A stretch of 64,000 nucleotides of DNA from Tridacna crocea. Lineage: Eukaryota; Mollusca; Bivalvia; Cardiida; Cardiidae. The notes beneath the pieces are model-generated. The model did not search any database and was not told the DNA's origin. It worked only from the letters and a program-made list of their open reading frames with translations. The stretch lies in NCBI GenBank assembly GCA_943736015.1, contig OX031060.1:10987501-11051500 (forward strand), given 5' to 3'. Shown here piece after piece: positions 46,390-57,994 of this stretch. The number at the start of each line of letters is the position of its first letter. The stretch's first letter is position 1. Both the position numbers and the translations under genes were made by a program.

Positions 46390-48485
46390 AAAAAAGAAAG
46401 TAATAGGGTAATAGGTGACATAAAAAGATGTAGTCCATCTTATATCTCTTATTATTGAGTGAGGCTACGCAGACAAGATAGTCGAAAAGAAATTAAGATT
46501 GAGAAAGGGGACATAAGTGAGGCTACGCGGTTTGTCGAAAAAAAAAGTAAGTGGGAGATAGGTGACATAAGTGAGGCTACGCTATTGTCAAAAAGAAAGT
46601 CAGTGGGAGATAGGTGACATAAGTGAGGCTACGCTGTTGTCAAAAAATAAAAGTCAATGGGAGATAGGTGACATAAGTGAGGCTACGCTGTTGTCAAAAA
46701 AAAGTCAATGGGAGATAGGTGACATATGTGAGACTACGTGGTTTCTCAAAAAGAAAGTAAGTGGGAGATAGGTGACATAAGTTAGGCTATGCTGTTGTCA
46801 AAAAGAATAAGTGGGAGATAGGTGACATAAGTTAGGCTACGCTGTTGTCAAAAAGAAAGTCAGTCGGAGATAGGTGACATAAGTGACGTTACGCTGTTGT
46901 CAAAAAGAAAATCAATAAGAGATAGGTGACATAAATGAGGTTACGCTGTTGTCAAAAAAAAAAGTCAATGGGAGATAGGTGACATGACTGAGGCTACGCT
47001 GTTGTCAAAAAAAGTCAATGGGAGATAGGTGACATAAGTTAGGCTACGCTGTTGTCAAAAGAAAAAGTCAATGGGAGATAGGTAACATAAGTGAGGCTAC
47101 GTGGTTTTCGAAAAGAAAGTAAGTGGGAAATAGGTGACATAAGTGAGGCTACGCTGTTGTCAAAAAGAAAGTCAATGGGAGATAGGAGACATAAGTGAGG
47201 CTACGCGGTTTGTCAAAAAGAAAGCAAGTGGGAGATAGGTGACATAAGTGAGGCTACAATGTTGTCAAAATGAAAGTCAATGGGAGATAAATGAAATAAG
47301 TGAGGTTATGCGGTTGTTGGAAAGAAAGTTAATGTGAGATAAGTCACGTAAATGGGGCTATGCGTTAGTCAAAAAGAAAGTCAGAAAGGAAAGCAAGTGG
47401 AATACAGGTGAAGTAATTGATGCTACATGTATGTGGTAGAGTGAAAGAAAGTAAGTGGCAGATACAGTGACATTAGTGAGGCTAAGTGGTTGTCGAAAAG
47501 AAAATAAATGGGAGATATAGTGACGTGAGTGAGCCTTTTCGGTAGTCGAAAAGAAAGTAAGTGGGAGATGTAGTCGAAAAGAAAGTAAGTGGAGATGTAG
47601 TTGAAAAGAAAGTGGGAGACATTCATGTAGTGACGTCAGGAAGGCTATGTGGTAGTAAGTGAGAGATGTAGTCAAAAAGAAAGATATCGGGGTATTTAGT
47701 GACCTGAGTGAGGCTATGAAGAAGTTAAAAAGAATGTAAGAAGGAGATGTAGTCGAAAAGCAAGTAAGTGGGAGATATAGTGATGTGAGTGAGGCTATGC
47801 GGTAGTTAAAAGGAAAGTAAGTGGGAGATAAGTGACCTGACAGAGGCTATGCCGTCGACAAAAAGAAAATAAGAGGGAGATGTAGTAGAAAAGAAAGTAA
47901 GTGGAAGATATACATGTAGTGACATGAGTGAGGCTATGAGCGGGAGATTTAGTGACCTGAGAGAGTCTATGCGGTAGTCAGAAAGAAAATAAGAGGGAGA
48001 TGTAGTTGAAAAGAAAGTAGGTGGGAGATGTCGTTAAATAGAAAGTAAGTGTGGATATACATGTTGTTACGTGAGTGAGGCTATGCGGTAGTCAAAAAGA
48101 AAGTAAGTGGGAGATTAAGTGACCTGAGAGAGGCTATGCAGTAGTCAAAAAGAAAAGAGGGAGATGTAGTCGAAAAGAGAGTAGGTGTGGATATACATAT
48201 AATGACGTGAATGAGGCAATGCGGTAGTCGAAGAAAAAGTAAATGGGAGATGTAGTTGAAAAGAAATTAAGTAGTAGATATAGCGACGTGAGTGAGGCTA
48301 GGTGGAAGTTAAAAAGAAAGTAAAAGGGAGATGTAGTTGAAAAGAAAATAAGTGGGAAATATAGTGACGTGAGTGAGGCCATGCGGTAGCCGAAAAGAAG
48401 GTAAGCGGGCAATGTAGTCGAAAAGAAAGTAAGTGGGAGAGATAATGACGTAAGTGAGGCTATCTGGTAGCCGAAGAGAAAATAA
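46390..48485. repeat. 2-kb minisatellite with a ~50-60 bp unit
   Basis: About 35-40 units. From 46390 to about 47400 the unit is GGTGACATAAGTGAGGCTAC, GCTGTTGTCAAAAAGAAAGT, CAATGGGAGATA. From 47400 to 48485 it is GTGACGTGAGTGAGGCTATG, CGGTAGTCGAAAAGAAAGTA, AGTGGGAGATGTAG, often with the second block duplicated. Minus-strand frames inside are artefacts. Confidence 0.95.
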
Positions 48486-48756
48486 ACAAAAGAAACCGAA
48501 AAAAAGAGTTGTATTCCTGTTTGAACCTGTCATAAGATACGCTATACGGAAATAAAAAAAAAAACATAAATAGTCACAGAGTAGAAAAGTAAGGGAAAAA
48601 CCAAAGTAACTTATCTTTAACAAATTGATTTTCTTATATCTAATGGTGATACAAATTAAAGCTTTGTCATGATCATCAATTTTGACAGGTAAATTTATAG
48701 GAAAATCTTGGTCATTAATGTTGTACAAATAAAGCTTGTCATTACTGGACTTTGAT

Positions 48757-48990
48757 CAACAAGGTGAGGTTGTAGTGAAGTGTAGGACTCGTAACCTGTG
48801 GGTCTCGGGTTCGAGCCTCTATGGAAGCATTTGAATTTCTCGTTGGAATGTCCATTGGCAAGATGGTTCAGGACCCTAGCCTTGTACTGTTAAAACCCAT
48901 GCAATACATGAATTAGTAAGCTGTCATCGTGATATGGCTGAAATAATGTTGAAAGCGGCCTAAAACCATTCAATCATTTATCGTCTGTTT
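48757..48990 (+). mobile_element. SINE, type S5
   Basis: GTAGTGAAGTGTAGGACTCG head, B box CTCGGGTTCGAGCCTC and body CCCATGCAATACATGAATTA, ending AAGCGGCCTAAAACCATTCA. Confidence 0.75.
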
Positions 48991-49064
48991 ACTTAAAAAG
49001 TCTCGTAACTACAGCTTGTAATAAGCTGTAGTTAGGAGCTTTTTGAAGTAAACGGACGTTATGC
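48983..49064. repeat. Family J fold-back element
   Basis: TCGTCTGTTTACTTAAAAAG and complement ending GTAAACGGACG. Confidence 0.85.
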
Positions 49065-49129
49065 GTCAAAATGAATCTTTCGAGCTGATGGTAAAACCCA
49101 AAATGTAGCTAGACCTATTTTAAAGATAT

Positions 49130-49258
49130 AATATAGGGAAAAATATCTCTGTATCGGACATTGTAGATCCAAGATCAGACTGCACGTTCTGTGCAGTCTG
49201 ATCTTGATCTACATTGTCCGCAAATAGGTCAGTGAGTCGCGCTTAGGAGCCGAAGGGA
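49130..49258. mobile_element. Family B palindromic MITE
   Basis: CGGACATTGTAGATCCAAGA arm, GCACGTTCTGTGC centre, complementary arm and CAGTGAGTCGCGCTTAGGAG. Confidence 0.85.
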
Positions 49259-49564
49259 TGACCATTCAAAGAAACTGTCGACCTGACTATCATAAATCTT
49301 CTATAGGACAGATATTGCGCAACGACACACACGCTTGAGATGTAATAATTACGTAATCGTCTCGCTGGGACTATATCTAGTCGTGTGCTGTAACTCGTAG
49401 GCGAAACAACACAATTTCAGAAGGAATAAATTGCCGGAAATAGACTGACCAGGACATAAAGGTTGTATGCCCATTGGGACAAAATTATCCAAAAGTCAAA
49501 GCTAATGGTACACAAAGGGCATGACAGCGAATGCTTCATCCTTGAAGATTTATATCTTTACTGG

Positions 49565-49955
49565 TTTTTAAGGTGGCCCTTCAGATTTTGGGGCTAAAAT
49601 TTTACAAAATAAAAAAAAAAGCCTTATACTCCCTCAGCCTTTTAATTTTCATTCATAAAGCCCCTGTAGTCGAAAACCATCCGACAATAAGAGACAGTAT
49701 AGATTTACTACGGTTCACGTAGACACCGACGGGAAACACGGACTATTTTTACATGAGCAACTCGCTCATTTACATACCTGAAATACACCGACGAAGCTTC
49801 GAAAATGGCGTCTGAAGAAGACTTTAAGGAAAGTAATTACATGTTTGTTATGTTATGGAATTTAAGCGTATTTAGTCACGTGTCAGTCACTTGACATTTC
49901 TACAATGCTTTTTGATTTCTGGCCCGAAATCTGAAAAATACTTTAAGAGGCTACG
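49565..49955 (-). mobile_element. Family K repeat (reverse)
   Basis: CTTTTAATTTTCATTCATAA, AGCAACTCGCTCATTTACAT and GTGTCAGTCACTTGACATTT are the reverse of the blocks at 3955-4329. Confidence 0.75.
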
Positions 49956-50119
49956 TAGACTTTTAAGAGAACACCGTCAATTCTAGTAATTTTATGATTC
50001 TTAATTATTTATAGTTTTTTTTTTCATTAAATTTCATCACTATATATAATTTTCTTTTAATTTTGGTGAGATGTGAAAAAATCTAAATACCCTCCTTTAA
50101 GGGTACATCTTTACTGGTT

Positions 50120-50342
50120 TTAACCCTTTCCCAAACAAGCCCTTTACGGGTCTGCAGGAAAAGTCTTTTGAAAACACTGTGGGAAAAGGTGAAATTGCTC
50201 ATAACGAGCAATTTCTCCTTTTCCCACAGTGTTTTCTACCCTTTTTGAGAACTTTCTGCCATTTTCTCCAAATCTAAAATTGTCGTCTGCAAACTCTTTG
50301 GGTTTGGAAGAGTCCAAAATTTGTCGTTTGGGAAAGGGTTAA
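50120..50342. mobile_element. Family A MITE, second core type, full copy
   Basis: TTAACCCTTTCCCAAACAAG left end, CGTTTGGGAAAGGGTTAA right end, core GAAATTGCTCATAACGAGCA. Confidence 0.92.
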
Positions 50343-50420
50343 GCTAGTGTTTTAACCAATTTCATCTTTATTTTTATGAAACTGGAATCCTTATTGTATA
50401 TTCAGGCCATATGTTACCCC

Positions 50421-50677
50421 GTCCTCGGATACCCCGGGGTCTCGCTATTTGCTACGCTACATCGACCCTGGGACAAATGACTAATAAAACTTTGAATCAG
50501 CCGCCGAAAATCGATACAAAACGTCATAGCGTACAGTCCACTCGCCCATCACAAAATGATGATGGAACCAATGAAAAGCCAGCATTCGGCCAGCGGTAAA
50601 GCGAGGGAAATTCAATTAATTGTCCCAGGGGTCGATGTAGCGTAGCAAATAGGGAGACCGCGGGGTATCCGAGGATG
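50421..50677. mobile_element. MITE with ~58-bp TIRs and a ~10-bp TSD
   Basis: TCCTCGGATACCCCGGGGTC ... GCTACGCTACATCGACCC ... GGGACAA is mirrored at the right end with few changes. ATGTTACCCC flanks both sides (50411-50420, 50678-50687). The length of the duplication suggests a Mutator-like element. Confidence 0.88.
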
Positions 50678-51137
50678 ATGTTACCCCTGAAGGTTAAAGG
50701 TTGTACAGATTATGTTAGATGTTGCATTTCATTCTCTTGAGGACCATAGAGAGAATCATTATTGCATTTTCCGGATTTGAATCAAAATGTATCTAGACAG
50801 TTCCTTTTTCTCTTATTTACACTATATCTATCGATTATCTATCTTTATTATATAACTAGCCGTGAAACCCTGGAATTTCTCAGTGTAATAAATTTTGATA
50901 TCATCACTAGTGACGATATCAACTTTCACTTTCACTTCCTGCCGTAATGTAGGAACTACTTTTTTTTTCATTAAGCACTTGTAGATAGTGTTAATTGTAA
51001 GTTTTGTGAAGTCTCGTTTTGTTCTTTTAAATTATGTATTCATCCGCACTATGTCCCTGATTTATTCTCTCTATCCAAAGTATTGATTTCAACTTTCAAA
51101 CGAAAAATTGAAAATAATTTTAATAAGGTATATAATA

Positions 51138-51302
51138 AATAGAATAATCAACTGTTTTTTTTTTTTTATATGAAAAATATCTCACTCGGGTGCGTCGTTA
51201 GGCGTTAAAAAAAACTCGTGCTGCGCACTTGTTTTTTCAACGCCTAACAACGCATCCTTGTGAGATATTTTTCATATAAAAAATAACCAGTTGATTATCC
51301 TC
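51138..51302. repeat. Long palindrome, about 160 bp
   Basis: AATCAACTG, ATATGAAAAATATCTCAC and GCGTTAAAAAAAACTCGTGC, with complementary arms ending AGATATTTTTCATAT and CAGTTGATT. Confidence 0.88.
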
Positions 51303-51355
51303 TATTTAATTATACACCTGACCAGAACCAGTCTAGACATTACGAAGCTTTAAAT

Positions 51356-51575
51356 AACTCTTTACCAAACGACAAAATTTTGGACTACTCCAAATTAAAA
51401 GCATTCGCAGACGACAAAAATAAATGTGAATCAAAATCGAATGTGATTTTGGACGTATAGAAAAAATGTAGAAAAAAAAGGAAATGCCGGCTATCAGCAT
51501 TTTCTCCTATTCCAACAATGTCTTCAAATGACGTCTTCCTCAGGGTCGTTAAAAGTCGGGATTGCTGAACAGCGA
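51356..51575. mobile_element. Family A MITE (diverged)
   Basis: ACTCTTTACCAAACGACAAA left end and AAAGCATTCGCAGACGAC. Core GGAAATGCCGGCTATCAGCA. Confidence 0.75.
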
Positions 51576-51599
51576 TTTTTTAAAGTTGTAATGATAACT

Positions 51600-51745
51600 T
51601 TCACACTTTACCAAACGACAAAATTTGGGACTCGACCAAATTCAAAGACTTTGCAGACGACAAATTTAATCTAACTCAAATGATAATTTTTGTCTTCAGT
51701 AGGGAAGAAAACACAGCGATAAAAGGAGAATATCGACCCTGATCT
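51600..51745. mobile_element. Family A MITE, left half
   Basis: ACTTTACCAAACGACAAAAT and GACTTTGCAGACGACAAATT. The palindrome is broken after GATAAAAGGAG. Confidence 0.65.
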
Positions 51746-51767
51746 TCATAGGACTTGATGAACAAGA

Positions 51768-52990
51768 GCCGTCAGAGACGGGTTATGCTCCCCGAACAAG
51801 TGCTTGTCATAAAATATAAGAAATTGATATAAATTCACTTCTTTTATCCTAGAAGAACCTGTTCATGCCCCCCAAAATTTGAAGTGAAAAGGCAATTACT
51901 ATCTTAGAGATAACCAACACAAACTTGTAGAGGATAATAAGCCCAATAAGCCCCCTTTAAGCCCCCTTTTCCCATAAGACAATATTGGATCATTGCAATA
52001 AATACAACGGGTGTGTGGTTTATGGCATTTTTGAATAATAATTCAAAATTCGAAATTTCATAAAATTTTGAGCAGTCATGTATTAAATATTACATAAAAC
52101 AATTTTTTTACATGAGGCCCCCCCGATTTCCGAGATGCAGCCTGAAATTAAGAAAAAGGAAGAGAGGTACCTGGGCAACGTTCCAACAAGTTCAGATTTG
52201 AAATTTCACAAAATTTTGAGCACTGATAAAGGAAAACCTAGTGAAAAACAATTTTTTCCATGAAGTCCCCTTTTTCCGTGATGCAGCCTGAGAAACTAGG
52301 AAAGACGTATTTGCGCATTAATAATTCATAGATTCCAAAAACAAAGGGCACACGTTGAAACTTGTAAAACAAGATATAACCATGAAATGTTGACAAAAAC
52401 TGAACAAGATATTAGTAAAAACTGCAATTTTGCATTAGGGCCCCTTTTTCATTTTACAAGAAAACCCCTTTTTCCATGACAGAGGGTCAAATTGAAAAAC
52501 ACATAGATAAAGAAACAAGAGCACATGGTGAAACTTTGAAAAAACAATATAACCATGAAGTTTAATGAAATTTTGATAAAAACTGAATGAATATTAGTAA
52601 AAAGTGGAATTTTGCAAGAAGCCCCCTTTTTCCATGACAGAACGTCAACTTAAAACACGCCCAGATTAAAAATAGCAAGGGCACATGCTAAAACTATCCA
52701 TAAACAATATAACCATGAAGTTTCATGATATTCTGACAAAAACTGAATGAGATATTGGTAAAAACTGCAATTTTGCATTAAGCCCCTTTTTTCCATGACA
52801 TGGGGTCGAATTGAAAATCTGGGATCGGCACCTTACCCTTGGGATCGGCACCTTACCCTAAGGAGTTCATATATGAAGTTTTATCCAATTTGGTCCAAGG
52901 GTTGTGGAGAAATCGCTTCGGACGGACGGACGGACGGACGGACAGACGAAGCGGCGACTATATGCTCGCCCTTCGGGGAGCATATAAATA
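51768..52990 (+). mobile_element. 1.2-kb non-autonomous element with GCTCCCCGAA ends
   Basis: The left end reads AACAAGAGCCGTCAGAGACG then ATGCTCCCCGAA, and the right end reads CGCCCTTCGGGGAGCATATA; the TGCTCCCCGAA words are inverted. The interior has at least three ~130-bp imperfect repeats (about 52370-52800) sharing ATATAACCATGAAGTTT and TTGCATTAAGCCCC. A GACG tetranucleotide run lies at 52920-52946. From memory it resembles a common bivalve repeat. Confidence 0.7.
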
Positions 52991-53359
52991 ATGTCGTTAA
53001 ATTTTTAACTGATTACCTGAGTCTGTAGACTTTGAACGCAACTAACTCTGTAAACATCTTTACTTTTACATCTACAAATGCTTTGAATTTTGGCTAGAGT
53101 AAAATTATGTCATTTCTTAAAAGTTAAAGTAGGCCAATTAGTTTTTATGTAGTAAAAAAAAATCCAGTGTTATCGCATTTATAGTGGAACATTGTATTCA
53201 ATAAAAATATTCAATTTTGATCTTTTAAAAGGATGTTTCATTTTGCAATCGGTATTTCCGTCTATTTTTATGATGTCAGATATGACGTCATCATACTTAC
53301 TTGAATACGAATCCTCGTATCGACACCCGTTTGCGTATGTCATGGTAACGTTTTTTTTT

Positions 53360-53870
53360 TTGAGTAAAAGTTTATTTCAGTTTTGAAGTTCAAAGAAACG
53401 GTTTTCACGTTGTCTCCGCAATTCATATTCCTGGAAGATTCGATCTGTCTGATATGACGCATCATTCCCCCGAAAATTGGGATTGTAGTAATACGCGCTA
53501 TAAAGTAGGAATAATGGCTTAAATTATCAATACGTTAAAGGAGAAATCAGGCCTGTTTCAGCTCCAGATTTCTCTAAACTGCTGATCATAGATGAATGAA
53601 TTGCTCCAGGTAGCGTTTTGTTGAGTAAACTTTAATTTTAGTTCTAAAGTCAAAGTAACGTATGTTGCGTAGAAAGGTAGCCCGCCTCTATACCCAGGAT
53701 GCCAAAATTATAGATAGATGTGTATTTGTAGAATGCCATCTAGCGGGAGATACTGACGGTTGTCATGTAGAAAAGTAGTCCGGTTCTGTTACAAGAATGC
53801 CAAAATTAGATGTGTATTTGAAGAGTGCCACCTAGCGGCAGATTATGCACTTCATTCGGCATGCATTGGG
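53360..53870 (+). mobile_element. Family G repeat
   Basis: TTGAGTAAAAGTTTATTTCA, CATATTCCTGGAAGATTCGA, AAACTGCTGATCATAGATGA and two GTAGAATGCCATCTAGC-type ends. Confidence 0.75.
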
Positions 53871-54169
53871 TTGATTCGGTGTAACTACGGAATCGGAAGT
53901 GTTGTGACGAGTGACCGACGCGGTAATTGATCATGCGAGATTCCCATAAGTCTTTTTGAAACTGGCACAAATTATAAAAATACCCACAGAGGTTTCGTAG
54001 TGAATTAAGGAAATACTCTAAAAATATTTTTGTCTTGCTTTCGTCTTTTTCTCGTTTAGTGATGATTTGGTTTATATTCTTTTTACATGATTCTCTGATA
54101 AATGATTTTCAATTTTTTGTAATATCATTGAAAACCTAAATGGCCCCATTTAAACTTTATACATATCAG

Positions 54170-54222
54170 CTAACAGCTTGAAACAAGCTGTAGTTACGAG
54201 GTTTTTGAAGTAAACCGACGAT
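54170..54222. repeat. Family J half element
   Basis: CAGCTTGAAACAAGCTGTAG then TTTTTGAAGTAAACCGACGA; only one arm and the loop remain. Confidence 0.75.
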
Positions 54223-54552
54223 ATAAACCTATGGTATTGCGACAAACAAATTAAGCAAAATAGAAAAACAAGATAATGTCCATTTTCAGCAATTTCTGAA
54301 TTTAATCACTGTACTTTTCTGTTCTACTATACTTGAGAACAGTAATGGAATTAAACTTCTAAAATAGGTTACTTATCCCCCCCCCCGCCCCTGTCCTTGC
54401 CGCATTCTTTCTTTGATGTTGTCAAGAATTTACGAGATTTTCTTCTGTTCCAAATGAGGTTTAATGGCCGCTTAGATCATTCGGTGATTACAAATTTGTA
54501 GTGTGAAAAAAATCCAATCTGGAAAACTGGGTTTTCGCTGATATTTATGGAC

Positions 54553-54757
54553 TGACTCTTTACCAGACGACAAAATTTTAGCCGCGCTCAAATTGAAAGC
54601 ATTTGCAGACGATAAATTTAGGGCGTCTAAAATCATGGACTTTGTTTTTGAAAGGGTAGAAAATACTGAAGGAAAAGGAGAAAATGCTGGTTACCAGCAT
54701 TTTCTCCTTTTCCTGCAATATTTTTAAAGGTGCACTCACACAGGGTCGTTAAAAGAA
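54553..54757. mobile_element. Family A MITE
   Basis: ACTCTTTACCAGACGACAAA left end and intact palindrome (GGAGAAAATGCTGGTTACCA). Right end degraded. Confidence 0.78.
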
Positions 54758-54780
54758 TGATTTTCTTTTTTATCTAGAGA

Positions 54781-55010
54781 TTAACCCTCTTTCCACCTTG
54801 GTAATCTAGATTTTTAATGACCCTGAAAATAACTTTTTTGAAAATATTGTGGGAAAATATATTACAAATGACACGGACAAGTCCGTTCACTGATGTATGA
54901 GGAACTATTTTTTCTTGATACAGCGGAGTGATTCATCTTCACGAAATGCTGCTAACTAGCATTGCCTTTTCCTTTTCCCTAAATGTTTTTGAAATTGTTT
55001 TAATATAGAG
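54781..55010. mobile_element. Family A-like MITE with foreign segment
   Basis: TTAACCCTCTTTCCACC left end and GTGGGAAAATAT, then about 95 bp (ACAAATGACACGGACA to GAGTGATTCATCTTCACG) shared with 60864-60940, then the resumed stem (GCTAACTAGCATTGCC). Confidence 0.6.
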
Positions 55011-55225
55011 CATAACCTTTTACCACACAATCAAAAGTCTTAACGACGTTTGTGAAAGAATTGTCGAAAAATGAGAAATTGCTTACAGCCAGCATTTCTC
55101 CTTTCCCCACAATGTTTTCAATCCTATCAAAGCCAAATCTCCCCTAAGACAATAATGTGAATTTCTCGTCTACTAAGGCTTTCAGTTTGGACCAAGCTAA
55201 AATTCTGTATGTTTAATAAGTGATA
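55011..55225. mobile_element. Family A MITE (diverged)
   Basis: ACCTTTTACCACACAATCAA left end and TCCTTTCCCCACAATGTTTT. The right end reads TGTATGTTTAATAAG. Confidence 0.65.
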
Positions 55226-55254
55226 AATCCAAAGGCTGCCAAGCGCCAACCACA

Positions 55255-55345
55255 GACCTTTTGCGGACAGTGTAGATCAAGATCAGACTGCACAGAACGT
55301 GGTCTGATCTTGGATCTACACTGTCCGATTTGGACATATACTTCT
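55255..55345. mobile_element. Family B palindrome (reverse fragment)
   Basis: ACCTTTTGCGGACAGTGTAG and the complementary arm ending CACTGTCCGATTTGGACAT. Confidence 0.8.
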
Positions 55346-55399
55346 CAATTAGAAATACATAAATATTGACATAGCATTATTTATTACTATTGGCTTGAA

Positions 55400-55580
55400 A
55401 TTTTCCACCGCTGACCATTGTTATGTGACAACGGTTATGTGGGAAAGCAGCCAGCGGCTTAGAAAAAGAAATTTTGTGGAGTATCGGTCACAGAAACCCT
55501 AGGTTAGTATGGATGGTTGCACTGGTCGCCGTGATATAACTGAAATAATGTTGTAAACGGCGTTAAACGCCATACAATTA
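55400..55580 (+). mobile_element. S2 SINE body
   Basis: ACCGCTGACCATTG, TTATGTGGGAAAGCAGCCAG, then GATATAACTGAAATAATGTT and GGCGTTAAACGCCATACAAT. Confidence 0.7.
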
Positions 55581-55619
55581 TCATCATATATACATTCACT
55601 GTAAGTTTCATTTAATCCG

Positions 55620-55816
55620 TATCCTTCTAAATGAATAAAATTAAATTTTCGATATTTATAACCCAAATATTGCTGTTTCAAAGTTTTGTTTTGGGCAATA
55701 ATATCTCCTTATCGGACAGTGTAGATCCAAGATCAGACTGCACGTTCTGTGCAGTCTGATCTTGATCTACACTGGCCGCAAAAGGTCAGCTAGTCCCGCT
55801 TTGCAGCCAAAGGGTT
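55620..55816. mobile_element. Family B palindromic MITE
   Basis: ATATCTCCTTATCGGACAGT, ATCAGACTGCACGTTCTGTG and GCAGCCAAAGGGTT. Confidence 0.85.
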
Positions 55817-56129
55817 GATTTGTACATCTACAGTAACATATACATGTAGGTTAATACAGTCTGTAACTTGCCATAGATCAAGCCTATCAGAGAACAAATT
55901 GGATAGAATGTCGCAATCTGTCTTCACTAAACAAGATTTAAAAATCTTCCGATTTTTTTTCTTCGCATCGCTACGTTGAGGCAAGCTGTAAAAGAATTAA
56001 TGTAATTATAATGTGGGTCGGATTAATCTGTAACATTAAGCTCGACGTTAAGTCTCTTGTAACTAGGTCAAAAATGTTAATTTGAAATTATTGATTGACT
56101 GATGTAAATTTTAAAGATACGTCTTTATT

Positions 56130-56515
56130 TCATGCTTTCCGGTAGGTTATCGAGAAATATCGGTGAAATATTTTCGATATTTCACTGTTACGACCGGTGA
56201 AAATACCAATCTTCATGTTCTAGTTACCTAGGTAAAATACGCGTGACTCATAACCAGATAGGAAGCATGACGTCATTTACCTTTCAACATTTCTCGCGCT
56301 TGACGTAATATGTAATGTGTTGCTATGCGTAGGGGGTACGCCACGGGGAATAACTGAAAAGAAATGTACTGGATTTTGATAAAGTTCCTCCCAGAAAGGG
56401 TTAAAAGCATGAAATGAACAATCTATTTAGTTTTTTTTTGTTTGGTTAATGATCGAAATTTACATTATCTCGTAAACACCATCGGTAATATTTTCATTCG
56501 TGGCGCAACTACTTT
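56130..56515 (-). mobile_element. Family F element (reverse, partial)
   Basis: CATGCTTTCCGGTAGGTTAT, GGGGGTACGCCACGGGGAAT, CCCAGAAAGGGTTAA and AACACCATCGGTAATATTTT are family F blocks. Other copies are at 58386-58865, 61888-62380 and 62381-62720. Confidence 0.78.
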
Positions 56516-56760
56516 CACCAATTCATTTTTTCCATTCTTTCCTTCTTTGAATTATCATGTATAAATCTAAAACCACTATATTCTCAATTCAAAAAGAGAT
56601 AATAATTACCTCCCTTTTCAGAAAACTAACAAAAGTATCAAAAAATAATTTCAAGATAGACATAAACGATATTTCTGATCCGTTAGAAATCTGCAAAAAT
56701 ATTATTTCTGCATAAATCCTTATTTATCCTTATTTATCAACCAATTAGAATTTTCATCGG
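56516..56760 (+). mobile_element. Family L repeat (partial)
   Basis: AATCTAAAACCACTATATTC, TTACCTCCCTTTTCAGAAAA and CTGCATAAATCC match 37590-37975. Confidence 0.78.
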
Positions 56761-56804
56761 AAGTGCATTACACAGGTCTTACCTTTATCCTCGAAAAACG
56801 AGGA

Positions 56805-56875
56805 TATTTGTCCCTTCAAGGGTTCGAACCTCCGCCATGTGCGGTTCGTATTTGAGCTATGCGCTTATTTGTTTC
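56805..56875 (-). mobile_element. tRNA-like SINE head (reverse)
   Basis: The reverse complement contains ATAGCTCAAATACGAACC and GGTTCGAACCCTTGAAGG, resembling tRNA A and B boxes. Confidence 0.5.
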
Positions 56876-56892
56876 CTTGTTACGGACTTTTA

Positions 56893-57070
56893 AGTAAGAA
56901 CGACACTTTCCATTTTTATCTAACTCTCTGTTTTGCACAAGTGTACTGTAGCACGAAATATGATGTAGTCGTAAAGTGCCGTCTCGGATTAGCCTGCGCG
57001 GACTGCGCAGGCTGATCCGAGACGACACTTTGCGCAAATGTCAGAATGCCCCTTTTCGTGTGTTGCAAGC
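56893..57070. mobile_element. Family D MITE (partial)
   Basis: AAGTGCCGTCTCGGATTAGC, palindrome GCCTGCGCGGACTGCGCAGG, end CCCTTTTCGTGTGTTGCAAG. Confidence 0.8.
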
Positions 57071-57590
57071 CAATTATAGCAACATGGCCGGTCGATGGAG
57101 TTTCCTCTGTAATTGACCGTATCAGCATTGCGGGAATAAGTCTAAATGTAATGATCTGCAAGGAAGCGTAAACGATACTATCCAGAAACTAAATACCTAA
57201 ATTGTCCGTGCTCTATTTCAACTTTTCCTGCCTTCTGTCCTACTTTCTTTTGGGGAATGGCATTTGGTTGTTTATACACAATTTCTGAAATGACCTATTA
57301 CATTTGAAAATATCTTTTAATCTTTATCACTCTTATGTTATCTAGTACATTAGTCTTTGGTGTTCAGATGTATCATTATCTGTTTTTCTTTATATTCCCT
57401 AACCACTGAAAAGTTTGGATTTTTTCAGCTGCCATTAAGACTGTTGTTTCTTAAACATGTAATTTGAGGAGGGGAATGGCCAAATCTAAGTTGTGAGAAC
57501 TTGTGGCCAGACCATTTTGCCAATACATGTATATGTGTCATTCCATGTACTAGAAATTGTGTTTATATATTGTTTTTGTTGGCATGTACG
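57071..57590. other. Unassigned GPCR intron sequence
   Basis: No repeat family or exon recognised. Confidence 0.35.
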
Positions 57591-57591
57591 T

Positions 57592-57994
57592 CATCTTCGC
57601 GAGCCAAGTTTACGATCACTACGTGGATCTTACCTTGGCTGATTGAGCCCGATTTCGAGATTCCTGCGATGCGCCCTCTATTGGATGATGGTTATTACCC
57701 CCATTTACATAATATTTCTAAAAGCAAATGGAATATCGTTCTACAAACCGCTTACGAATACACATGAAGCAATAAGCAGACGTTCACGTGGGTTTCCATG
57801 TTTTACCTTCTATTCGAAAGGTAGAGACCTTGTTCTATCTTTATCAAAGATGAAATGATATGAGCGATTTCATTCGTTGCAGCTAGAGCTGGCTGCATCC
57901 AATGAAAAAGCGTATCGGGTGAACGTGAAAATCAAGCTCGATCCGCCAAGGGTAGAGTAGCGTAGTGAATCGTCAGCCTTGGCTTGCGAAGATG
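57592..57994. mobile_element. Family I MITE (MULE-like), 403 bp
   Basis: Ends CATCTTCGCGAGCCAAG and CTTGGCTTGCGAAGATG. Flanks are CATGTACGT and TATGTACAT, a decayed 9-bp duplication (7 of 9 match). Inverted relative to the copy at 17507-17908. Confidence 0.88.
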
